This document shows positions 1 through 9,729 of a stretch of DNA of 64,000 nucleotides, in pieces (the first letter of the stretch is position 1; every line of letters starts with the position of its first letter). Location: the NCBI GenBank assembly GCA_025602905.1, contig JAHLKI010000017.1:649195-713194 (forward strand), given 5' to 3'. The notes beneath the pieces are model-generated. The model ran no database searches. It was given only the letters and a program-made list of their open reading frames with translations, and had not been told where the DNA came from. Source of the DNA: Phlyctochytrium arcticum. Its lineage: Eukaryota > Chytridiomycota > Chytridiomycetes > Chytridiales > Chytridiaceae. Made by a program: the position numbers and the translations under genes.

Positions 1-2431
1 GCGCGACCCAAGTTGATGCCGTTTATACTCTTGGGCTCCAACTGGACGTTGACCCGAGTCTTTTCTCTTACTACCAATTATCGCGAGTACCACAGTATAA
101 TATCGCTGGCGTCTTTGCAGCTCACGAATGAGATTTTGCAGAAGGTGCGCCTGCGGAAGGTGGAACCTCGACGTTCGGAGCTTGTGGAAATACAGCGGAA
201 TTACGGTCTCAATGAACCACAAGCAGCTGCGATATCGGCCTCACTGAACTGTTCTCAAGGCTTCACTCTTATACAGGGCCCACCTGGAACCGGAAAAACC
301 AAAACCATTATGGGACTTATCAGCGCATACCTGAGCGTGAAGCACGGAAGTGCCATCAAAGTGCCGGGACAGATGGTCGCTCCAGCCAGTAAAATCAATA
401 AGAATCGAATTTTATGTTGTGCGCCGAGTAACGCGGCCATTGACGAAATCGCTCGAAGGCTGAAAGAAGGCATCAGTGACGGTAGGGGGGGTCGTTTCGT
501 GCCCAAAATGGTTCGCATTGGTACATCAGATGCCATTCACGCTGGTGTTCGGGACATTACTCTCGACGCAATTGTCGACCAGATGCTTGGCGAAAGCAGG
601 GAGTATCAGAAATATCTTGAAGAAGGCGGAAACAGTGAGGTTCAAAGCGATGAGATGCGAGCTGAGATGGCATTGTTGAAGGAGGAGAAGGAGACGCTCC
701 GCGCACAAGAAGCTGACGAAAACATTGATGCTGCACAAGCTCGGGAATTTGGTGAAAAGATATCTGCAGTTTCAAAGAAACTGTCGCAACTTCATGAAAA
801 GCTCGTTCAGGAGAAGCAAGCGCGGACTCAGTCAGGTGCAGCAAAAGATCGTTACCGTAAAGCGGTGCGAATAGAAATCTTGGCCAAGGCGGATGTCATC
901 CTCTGTACGCTATCTGGCGCTGCCCATGATGTCCTTGGAGACAGTGGCACTGTATCTTTCCCAACCGTCATCGTCGATGAGGCCTGCCAGTCAGTGGAAT
1001 TGAGTACCCTCATCCCTCTGCGGCACGGAGCCAAGCGCGTAGTGCTTGTGGGCGATCCGAGTCAACTGCCGCCTACAGTGGTTTCACAGACAGCTCAATC
1101 TTTCAAATATGAACAGTCCTTATTTCAGCGCATGATGCAGAACAACAGTGACGCTGTGCACCTTCTAAGCATTCAATATCGTATGCATCCCGAAATATCT
1201 CAGTTTCCAAGCGAATGTTTTTACCAGGGAAAAGTCCAAGATGCACCTCGGATGGCAGAAATTTGCAAGGCACCCTGGCACTCGGACAAAATGTTTCCCG
1301 TATACCAGCTTTATGATGCTCATGAGGGGCGCGAGCAAGGGGGAAGGGGTCATTCATATTTCAACCAGGACGAGGCCCGTTTGTGCGCTCAGCTGGTAGA
1401 GACACTTTGCGCGCGCTTCGGAGGATACAGTTTCGCCGGGAAGATTGGTGTTATTACCTTCTACAAGTTGCAAGTTCGAAAGATCAAAGACGAGTTCATC
1501 AGAAGATGGTCGAGGGACATTCTGAAGTACATTGACATCAACACGGTATGACTAAGAGCTCCTCTATCTCGGGAGAACCACATACTTAAAGCCATTTTTA
1601 CCAGGTGGACGGCTTTCAAGGTCAGGAGAAGGAAGTTGTGATATTGTCATGTGTTCGAGCAAATCAAGGTACTCCCACCTGTGCCTTTTAGCTACTCAAC
1701 TGTTGTCGCTTACTTCTTATGAAATAGACGGAGGGGTTGGGTTTATTGGAGATGTTCGCCGAATGGTAAGCTCTTACCCATACAAAGTTATGCACTCATG
1801 TCTCAAACTTTTTTAAAGAATGTAGCATTGACCCGATCGAAGCATACGTTACTGTTGGTAGGGAACGCGCGTGTTCTCCGGCAAAATCGAACATGGCGTA
1901 GTTTAGTGGAAAACGCTGAAGGAAGAGGCCTGATTCGCTCAGTGAGTTTCTGTATGTTGTCACTTTTGCTACTCCTACTGACATGCGAAGTAGCCATATC
2001 AGTTGGATTTTGCTCAAAGCGGGGGACGAGCGCCAGCAAATCTGTTTGGAACCGCAGTGGAACCTCCAAATGGCTCCGATGCAATGCGATTCGCTACCCA
2101 GCGACAGGAAAACATCAGAAACCAACGGTCGACAAGCGCTGGAGATGGTAAAAGAGACCCGTCACGATCCAATGCCGGTCCAAGATCAGATTCGGGGGCG
2201 GCGAGTGCATCATCTTATCATTCACGACCACCGAATTCAAACGAGTCAAACCCGCGACGACCAGACAAGGACGGGCGGCGACCTCGTACCGATGATGACG
2301 ATTTTTCAAAGGTTATTGTTGATGTCGCATCTATACTGGAAAATATACTAACCGCGAGGATGAATTATAGCGTCGAAGAGACAATGATTCCGACCTCCGG
2401 AGGGATGATTATCGAGATAGAAAGCGGATAA
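1..2431 (+). CDS. SEN1: Sen1/senataxin-type superfamily 1 RNA/DNA helicase, 3' part
   Basis: The 5' end lies outside the window. Exons that join in frame are <1-1545, 1605-1668, 1728-1765, 1819-1941 and 2003-2431; every junction is GT-AG and rebuilds a known helicase motif. The Walker A motif GPPGTGKTKT, motif II DEACQ, motif III GDPSQLPP, then VDGFQGQEKEVV and NVALTRSK occur in the expected order for the UPF1/SEN1 family. A charged coiled-coil-like insertion of about 100 residues lies between motifs I and II, as in Sen1. The family unwinds RNA:DNA hybrids and acts in transcription termination and R-loop removal in the nucleus. The last exon is a low-complexity Ser/Arg/Asp tail with no recognised domain. 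The reading frame is open from base 1. The gene converges on the isochorismatase gene 187 bp downstream. SEN1 rather than another UPF1-like helicase is inferred from motif wording and tail, so the paralogue is likely but not certain. Confidence 0.88.
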
Positions 2432-2618
2432 GGAGTAGCGACCGATAATTGCACGAATTTCCGTCCAAGTTATGGGACACGAAGTCATTTATTTATTCTG
2501 ATACCTGATCAACTTGTATTTATACGAATCACTAAGCTATGAAAATTGGACTGAGGCTATTTACAAGGTGAAGGATGGCTATGTTGTGCATATGTACGAA
2601 TAAAAGGGAAATTGTTCA

Positions 2619-3263
2619 TCAAAGATTAGGCGAAACGAGCTGGTCCAGAGCAGCGCGGGTGGGCTCCGAGGTTTGCTTGATAAGTTTGGACATGTCTCTG
2701 AACTTGTCGTGTGACGAATCACGTAAAAGCTGGAAAAGTATGGCTTCGGAGCTGGATATGACTGCACCCGCTTCACGAAGTCGAGCCAACGCGAGCTTGA
2801 CCTCTCCGCGATTACAAGACGAGACGCCGTCCGCTACTACGTAAACACTGACATTGTTGTCCAACAGATCCAACGCAGTTTGCATCACGCAAACATGCGA
2901 TTCAATACCAAAGAGTACAGCAGAAGGATTGTTGCCCAAATTCTGCTTCATGAACTGTTCAACTGCTGGTATCCACATGGAGAATTTCGTTTTTGCCTCG
3001 ACAATCTTGGCGTGCGAGATATCCAGCTCGGAGACTGTTTTCCCAAGCGCCTTGGGGTTCTGCTCTGTGACAATGAGTGGTATATCCAACAGTTTGCCGC
3101 CTGCGATCAGTTTTGACGCGGTGTTTATGACATGAGGATAGTTCCAAATCATGGGCCTGAAACGCTCTTGGATGTCGCAGAGCAGAAAGGCGGTAGATGC
3201 TGGCCGGAGCGACATGAGAGGTTGCAGAGCCCGGCCTGAAGCACGTAGAGCACCGGTAGACAT
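2619..3263 (-). CDS. Isochorismatase-family hydrolase (ISOC1/ISOC2-like)
   Basis: A single-exon protein of 214 residues, the usual size for this family. The cysteine-hydrolase triad is visible: Asp30 in LLCDIQERF, a lysine at 91 or 93 in EAKTKFSMW, and Cys125 in GIESHVCVMQTA. The wording, including the LCDIQERFRP start and the GIESHVCV nucleophile loop, is that of the eukaryotic ISOC-domain group rather than of nicotinamidases or bacterial siderophore isochorismatases. The substrate of ISOC proteins is unsettled. The first 20 residues are Arg/Ser/Leu-rich and could be a mitochondrial presequence (inference). The ATG at 3263 is the only start ahead of the conserved core. The gene is divergent from the ferric-reductase gene, so the 3264-3441 interval probably holds both promoters. 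Confidence 0.88.
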   Translation of the reverse strand: MSTGALRASGRALQPLMSLRPASTAFLLCDIQERFRPMIWNYPHVINTASKLIAGGKLLDIPLIVTEQNPKALGKTVSELDISHAKIVEAKTKFSMWIPAVEQFMKQNLGNNPSAVLFGIESHVCVMQTALDLLDNNVSVYVVADGVSSCNRGEVKLALARLREAGAVISSSEAILFQLLRDSSHDKFRDMSKLIKQTSEPTRAALDQLVSPNL

Positions 3264-3539
3264 GTTTGATGCGGATTGGAGGTGATCTTGCGCGAAGTTG
3301 CTTGCCCCTGACAGCTTCTCGGAGGGATCCCGTGAAAGTCACGTGCCGGACTCATTAGCCAATCGGCGCGACTTCCGAGTTCGACGCGCGAAGTTCCGCC
3401 GCGAACGCGTTGGCAATCAAAGACCATCAACCGTTTGAAAGATGGTCCTGCTTAAAATGAACCGACCTTCCTGGGCGATCCATTTCCAAGTCCTCTATGC
3501 AGAAAAGCTGCGTGCGCGATCAGGTTCAGCTTCGATACT

Positions 3540-5849
3540 ATGGACCGCACTACTGCTGATGCCACTTGCCATCATCCTAGGCAATACGGGGTTGCTCCAG
3601 CCCTCAGTCGGAACGCACAAAACTCGTCAGATGCCTCAATATCTTACGACTTTTCCGTTATTTCATCAAATCCCAGGGAGCCAGTAAAAGCGGCGCCATC
3701 GGATTCTCTTGCAACTTCTCTGCTCGCGGCAGACCAACCCCATCACAGATTTACAACGCTCCAAGTTTCCATTTTCTTCCTTGCTGCTGTCATCCCTGCT
3801 TCCTTGATATGTTCCGCTTTTTTCATGTTCCGTGACGGCGGCCGGTACTGCTTGGCCCAAGTTTGTCCTGAAATGCGTGGGTTCGCGGGAGAAATGCGTA
3901 GTAGTCTGGTTGGATTTTACGTCTGGTTGGCGTTTATGGCTGTGTTTCTGGCAATAGCGCAGCACACAAACTATGGCCATGGGCATTCCTGGAAGCATAA
4001 GTGCATACATTTGTTTGCTCAGGCACCATCAATGCGAAAAGACTCGAGTATACTTAATGCGGGAAGAAAAGGTTGGAGAGTGTCGTACTCCGAAATCGCT
4101 GTGTGGGCCCTCGTGGCGCTCCATCAGTGTCTGCAATTCACTTATTGGTACATCGTGTTCTACAATCGAGACAGCAAGTTTAGTGATTTGCGTGCGCGCA
4201 GATGGCGAGCTGGCTACCGTGCTATTGCCTTTCCCATCGGTATACAGGTCTCCTTGGCTCTGTTGCCGATCTCGCGAAACAGTCTTCTGGCTGCGTTATT
4301 CCGCATCAGTTACGATCACGCTCTATCGTTTCATCGAATTTCAGGAATTCTCACAGTCATCCTCTCCTTCGTCCATGCAATTGGATTCGCCATATACCTT
4401 TTATATCGGACCGGAGATATGGATGCTTTCTGGCGCGTTGTGTTTATGATTGGCGCTTCTCCTACTCAACTGCGTTCGTACCGTGCCTGGCTCGGCCCGG
4501 TCGGTCTACTGTCCCTCCTACTTTTTGTGTGGGTCGCTATCAACTCCTTATCCTGGTTTCGTCGGCGACATTTCAACTGGTTCTGGATCAATCATTTTGC
4601 CGTGTTAGGTGCAATTATCCTTGCCATGATTCATGCGTCACCCATGTTTTACTTTGCCCTGCCAACACTGAGTATGTACCTCATTGACTCATGCGTGCGA
4701 ACTTGGAATACGCGTCTTGGATATACCGTTAGCTCGATAACGACTGAGAGGTGCGGATACCTTCGCCTTGACATCGATGATTGTCAAATCACATCGACGC
4801 CTGGGCAATGGGTTTCATTATGCATACCGTCTATCTCAAAAGCCGAATGGCATCCGTTCACAGTTGCCCGCTGCTGTCCCAAGCCATCCTTATCCCCCAG
4901 TTCCTACTCAAACTGGAAATGGTGGACGAAACCTGGGACATTAAGTGAAATGCAGCCATTGCTTTCTCGTGAACGCGACACATACACAGACGGCTCACGT
5001 GGAATCATGGAGACGAAGGGCTTATCCCTCATTATCAAACCGTCACTGGAGTATTCATCTTGGACACAGGCAATAGCGATGGCATTCAGCGCCCATGCGG
5101 CCCTAGACAAGGCACTCAAAGTCCGTATTGACGGTCCTTACGGCACACTCCCGCCCAAGTTTCTCCTTTCCGACCAAGTGATTGTTGTTGTTGGGGGCAG
5201 CGGAGTACCCGGTGGACTGAGTATCGTTAGAGCAGTACTGGACGGTGCTCTAGCTGCGCGCTCCTCGTCTATCATTCGACCTACACAGAAGGTCCGGTTT
5301 TGGTGGTCTTGCCGGGAAGCTGATGCGGGGCAGATGTCGCTGTATCGAGAGCTGTTTTTGCACCCGCTTGCCGAAGAACTACTAGATGCTCGATTATTCA
5401 TTACCTCAAGAACCATGTGTAGCTCTGAAAATGTTGGGGATGTTCATGCGCTCCCGAGTCAGGATTTGTCGCCAACAATAACACATGCGCGTATGGACCT
5501 TCCCGCAATGTTTTCCACTGTATTCAGTCCGACCAGCTCCGTTCTGTCAGTATATACCTGCGGGCCCACATCCCTCACGGAAAGCGTACGGTGCTGCGCA
5601 AATCAAGTTGGTGCCATTGTAGAAAGAGACGGACATCCCCAGGACTCGTTGAACGAATTCGAGGATGTTACATTGGCTCCGCCAATTTATGGTACCGACT
5701 TGGAAAGCAACTCAGCGATGCAGAACCGGGACGGCGGTTCACCAGTCCGCAGCAAGGAAGATGTCAAAAGCCTAGACACAAAAACGATACATTCGGGCAA
5801 ATCATCCGGCGTCCGAATACTCCTACACATAGAGGGTTACGGTCGTTGA
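3540..5849 (+). CDS. Ferric reductase / NADPH-oxidase-like flavocytochrome
   Basis: A 769-residue open frame with the FRE/NOX layout. A multipass ferric-reductase-like membrane domain contains haem-ligand histidines in the SYDHALSFHR and FVHAIGFAIY segments. It is followed by an FAD-binding domain with PGQWVSL and HPFTVARC and an NAD(P)-binding domain with DGPYGTLP, VVVGGSGVPGG and the C-terminal TCGP. The enzyme would move electrons from cytosolic NADPH across the plasma membrane to Fe(III)/Cu(II) or O2; the sequence does not decide which. No EF-hands are seen. The extreme N terminus is doubtful. Residues from the ATG at 3540 look non-conserved, while the +1 frame from the ATG at 3442 encodes a plausible first membrane span (positions 3540-3610). 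The real first exon may therefore start at 3442 and join this frame through an intron or frameshift I could not place. Convergent neighbour: the SMAP gene at 6230. Confidence 0.85.
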   Translation: MDRTTADATCHHPRQYGVAPALSRNAQNSSDASISYDFSVISSNPREPVKAAPSDSLATSLLAADQPHHRFTTLQVSIFFLAAVIPASLICSAFFMFRDGGRYCLAQVCPEMRGFAGEMRSSLVGFYVWLAFMAVFLAIAQHTNYGHGHSWKHKCIHLFAQAPSMRKDSSILNAGRKGWRVSYSEIAVWALVALHQCLQFTYWYIVFYNRDSKFSDLRARRWRAGYRAIAFPIGIQVSLALLPISRNSLLAALFRISYDHALSFHRISGILTVILSFVHAIGFAIYLLYRTGDMDAFWRVVFMIGASPTQLRSYRAWLGPVGLLSLLLFVWVAINSLSWFRRRHFNWFWINHFAVLGAIILAMIHASPMFYFALPTLSMYLIDSCVRTWNTRLGYTVSSITTERCGYLRLDIDDCQITSTPGQWVSLCIPSISKAEWHPFTVARCCPKPSLSPSSYSNWKWWTKPGTLSEMQPLLSRERDTYTDGSRGIMETKGLSLIIKPSLEYSSWTQAIAMAFSAHAALDKALKVRIDGPYGTLPPKFLLSDQVIVVVGGSGVPGGLSIVRAVLDGALAARSSSIIRPTQKVRFWWSCREADAGQMSLYRELFLHPLAEELLDARLFITSRTMCSSENVGDVHALPSQDLSPTITHARMDLPAMFSTVFSPTSSVLSVYTCGPTSLTESVRCCANQVGAIVERDGHPQDSLNEFEDVTLAPPIYGTDLESNSAMQNRDGGSPVRSKEDVKSLDTKTIHSGKSSGVRILLHIEGYGR

Positions 5850-6229
5850 CGGCCAACTTAGAATTAGTCCTTGACTATATAAGACCTTCTTTAATGTAGA
5901 TTCTTGTATCATACTTCCTGAAATTGATTTACGCTGGGCAGATCACTCATACAGCGGCCCTCATCAAAAGTAATGGAGAAGGTTGGCTACTACTATCATC
6001 GACTCGCAGCGGAAATCTTTGTCAAAAGAATGACCACATCCTCTACCACTTCTGCTATACACTTCTCCGACAGCGCGACCATCAATGAATAGTTGCCCAT
6101 ATCCTTGAGAATATTCCAAAGGCAAGTTATGTTGATTAAAGTTGAAGTTAAGTTGCAGCTCATTGCCATGAGGAGGTCAGTATGTTGATTAAAATTAAAG
6201 TTAAATTAAGGTTACAGGTGCCATGGTAT
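5850..6229. other. Intergenic, 3' regions of two convergent genes
   Basis: No coding potential seen. A short imperfect direct repeat built on ATGTTGATTAAA occurs at about 6128 and 6181, with poly-purine/TTAA-rich copies trailing each. It is probably untranslated 3' sequence of the flanking convergent genes. Confidence 0.5.
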
Positions 6230-7190
6230 TCAAGAGCCGAAAGCTGCTCTTTTGCCCTTCCGCAGATTTTGTTGTATAATGCGTCCTTGCTCAAATTGGT
6301 CCAGGATATCATTTTGAATCTTTTTTCCAACGTCCTGGTTGATGGCTGATATTGGAGCCGAAGATGATGTTGTAGTAGTTGTAGATGGGGCAGGTGTGCT
6401 GCCAGATTTCTTTGCGCCAAGCAAACGCAGGAATTTCTAGAGTGATATATGAGACTTCGGCCATGGTAGTGCTTTGAGCTGTCAAGCGACTTACACTCTT
6501 TCGCGCATCATCTCCATCAAATGATGCTTGATTCCAGTCATTCCACCCTGCCGCTGGTTCCTGCTCCTGAAGGATAATGTTTCGATGAGAATCGGGTATG
6601 CTTAGAACACTGCCCTGCTGGCTTACCTTTGTCTCAGCTACTGGTGCTTTCTCGGCTTTCGCTACCGCCTTCTTCTTTGGCTTTTTTGTTGAGATCTCTG
6701 ATGCGGAGGGAGCTTCCGTCGTTGTTCGATCGGGAGACACGTTTTTCGTAACAGCATCATTACTGTCCTTGATAGCAGCAGCACTACTGTCCTTTTCCTC
6801 TCTCTTGCTTTTCTTCTTCTTCTTCTTCTTCTTCTTCTCTTCACTGCCTGGTGCTTCGCTAGATCCAGCCTCTACTTTGTCTTCACCACTCGACCATTTG
6901 CTGTGTTTCTCCTTTTTCTCCTTCTTTCGCTTCTTTTTCTTTTGAGAAGATTCAGACTCTAAATCGCCAGTTTCTGCTGGCTCCGTTTCCTCAACAACAT
7001 CTTCTGATTTCCGCTTCTTTTCCTTCTTGCTTTTCTTGCTGGACTTTTCCACGTCGTTACTCGTTGAAGGACTTGAGTCTTCCGAAATCTGCTCCTTGGA
7101 CGAGCTCAGTGTATTTACTTCCTTCGACTCATCACGGGTGCGCTTTGACCGTTTCTTTTCCTTTCGAACCTTTTCCGTTGTACCCTCCAT
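6230..7190 (-). CDS. Lysine-rich nuclear protein with C-terminal SMAP (small acidic protein-like) domain
   Basis: The proposed exons on the minus strand are 7190-6627, 6566-6495 and 6436-6230 (280 residues). The 6493-6437 intron is required: it joins GDDARKS to KFLRLLGAKK, recreating the SMAP-domain core (W-N-x-A-x-F-x-G-D...KFLRLxGxKK). The 60-nt interval 6626-6567 has good GTAAGC and TTCAG ends and is probably a second intron, though it could be read through in frame. The N-terminal two thirds is Lys/Glu/Ser-rich with long poly-Lys runs and resembles nucleolar KNOP1-like proteins, so a nuclear or nucleolar location is inferred. The ATG at 7190 is the first in frame, but a CTAAT branch-point-like word and CAG just upstream at about 7240-7260 suggest an extra 5' exon. 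Molecular function is unknown. Divergent from ALG9. Confidence 0.72.
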
Positions 7191-7388
7191 GCTGTGATCT
7201 TCCTGAATTGTGTCGCCAAAAAGTTTCAAAACCTCAGAACTGGAAGCATTTTCATTAGTACAAAGTCGGGATCATTGCGATGTGTCAGCGTCTCTGAAGC
7301 GTCTCCCGCTGTTTGACCGCCAACTTTGACGACGGGTATAAACAATCGTGCAGCAAACGACAGAACATGGCCATACATTAGTGCTGCC

Positions 7389-9692
7389 ATGGCCAAAACA
7401 AAGTCTCCACAGAACCAACAGCAACCTTTACCGTCCAAGTCTAGACAGTAAGTTGGAACAGGAAAACCAGCTTTTCGCCAAGATCTTGACACTCAGCAGG
7501 ACCTACCACGACGCGACCGACTTTGAGCCATGGGCACCGTCTTTTAGCTTGGCCTTCAAGATCCTCTGCGTCTGCCGATTGGTTGCTGCCACCTATTCCA
7601 ACATCTCAGGTAAAAGATTACGACCATAATGTGGTGAATTATAGAACCTGAAAATGACCGTTTGGCGATCACAGATTGCGACGAAGTATTCAATTACTGG
7701 GAACCGACGCACTACCTGCAATATGGATATGGGATGCAAACATGGGAGTACGCTCCACAGTATGCAATCCGCTCCTGGAGTTATATCTCAATTCATGCCG
7801 CCATCACCCGGCTCTTTGAAGTCCTGTTGACAAAGGAGAAGGTCTTGTGTGGATCAGATCTTACATCAACACCTTCGCTGACTGAAACTATTTCATAGAT
7901 GGTTTTGTTTTACGAGATGCGGGGGGTGCTAGCAATCACATCGGCTTTTTGTGAGGCCAAGCTCTATGCGGCGATCTGCAGTACGTTTGGCAGGTCAATA
8001 GGGCGCTACTTTCTCGTTGCGTCCATCTTCAGTACTGGAATGTTTATTTCTGCTGCCGGTACGGTCAACACCCAAAAAACACGGGTGCATAACCTAACAA
8101 CACGTACTCAGCCTTTCTGCCGTCCTCATTTGCCATGTATGCCGTAACCTTGGCGGCCGCCTTCTCGTTAACGAAGCCAAGTCGATCAAGAACATATTCG
8201 GTCATTCTCGTCACGGCTATCGGCGCTACAGTCGGCTGGCCATTCGGTGCTGCCACGGTTATTCCTTTCGCCATTGAGGAGTTATTCTTCTTGGGTCGAC
8301 ACTTACATCGTGCTCGCTTGCTGATTGAAGCGGCGCTCATTGCATTTGTGTGCATTCTGGTAGGTTGCCATCCATGAATTCATTCTCCGCAAACAAAGCT
8401 TACTCTCGTCTAGGTTCCCTTAGTGGCAGTCGACTACTTCTTCTACCAGAAACTCACAGTAGTTCCACTCAACATTGTGCTGTACAACGTCTTCGGCGGC
8501 AAAGACAAGGGTCCCAATATCTTTGGAACAGAACCTTGGTGGTTTTACATCCTGAACTGTCTGCTCAATTTCAACATTCTGTTTCCAGCCGCCATGGTCT
8601 TTTTACCCTTGCATGTACGTTGGCAATCTCGACTTGTGCGCCCGCCCACACTGATTGTTGACCCTGCGCAGCTTTTAAACTGGTATCTCAAAGGATCCTC
8701 GATGAATGTGTTTGCACGCGATTTCAATCGCATGCTTCTCTTTCGATCCCTTACCGTCTATTTGTGGTTCGCAATCTTTAGCTTGCAACCACACAAGGAG
8801 GAGCGATTCCTCTTTGTCATTTACCCTCTGATCCTCCTCAACGGTGCGCTCAGTGTGCGTCATGCCAGAAACTGGATTATTGCATTGGGTGGCAAGCTAT
8901 TTTCAGATGTACGTCAAAAGACTTCCATCTTGATTTTTTCATTCTCACACACATCTCACACAATACGTCGTAGCCACGGCAAGCACACAAAATGGCATCT
9001 GCATTTGTGACATTATTCTGGACAGTTTTCGCGCTACTCTCAATTTCGAGGACGCTCGCTTTATACACTCAGTACCATGCACCATTAAGCGTCATGGCCC
9101 ATGCGCGCACCTTGCCCGCACCAGATTCCAACTCTAGAGGATGGCAAGAATCAACATTATGCATTGGAAAGGAATGGTACCGATTCCCATCCCATTACTT
9201 TCTGCCCCAAGATACGCGTCTGCGGTTCGTGAAATCCAGTTTTTCAGGGTTGCTACCGAAATATTTCCCTGAGGTGCCCCCCGTTAACGGATCGATGGCG
9301 GCCCTTCGACATACTCCGCGTCTGACACATCTACAAGTCGATGGAGTGAATGACATCAACGCGGAAGAGATGGATCGATATGTGAGTATTCTTACAACAT
9401 GGGGGAACGAGGAATGCCCTAAAGGTCGCATGCTGAACCGTGTTGTTGACAGGTCGAACTTTCTCAATGCGATTACATCCTCGATTATACCCCACCCGGC
9501 CAATCCACCTACAACGATAAAGTACAGGAACCTCTTTACGCTCTCGACGCATCCGTCTGGTCAAAACACTACTGCGAGCCATTCTTGGATTCCGCATCGT
9601 CGCGCAGTCTCGCCCGAGCATTCTATATCCCGGGTGTCGGTGGAAAGTCATGGGGCGAATATTGTCTGTTGCGGCGCAATAGTACAAGATAG
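7389..9692 (+). CDS. ALG9: Alpha-1,2-mannosyltransferase ALG9 (GPI mannosyltransferase/GT22 family)
   Basis: Eight exons join in frame: 7389-7447, 7497-7609, 7675-7841, 7899-8058, 8112-8359, 8414-8908, 8974-9381 and 9453-9692, giving 629 residues, close to the usual ALG9 length of about 610. The junctions recreate family signatures: the luminal DCDEVFNYWEPTHYL (the GT-C acidic motif), a run of membrane spans, PHKEERFLFVIYP, and a C-terminal segment ending near the CDYILDY-type motif. The enzyme adds alpha-1,2-mannoses from dolichol-phosphate-mannose to the lipid-linked oligosaccharide in the ER lumen during N-glycan assembly. All introns are short (about 47-70 nt) with GT-AG ends. The stop lies only 37 bp from the stop of the convergent oligopeptidase gene. 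The start was chosen as the first ATG, with exon 1 encoding a short Gln/Lys-rich cytosolic tail. Confidence 0.9.
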
Positions 9693-9729
9693 AAACCCCC
9701 ACAAACTTCATAATTTACATATCCTTTAG

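Noticed and set aside
6598..6945. Plus-strand hydrophobic Phe/Leu-rich ORF
   Set aside because: Antisense of the poly-Lys/Glu coding region of the SMAP gene.
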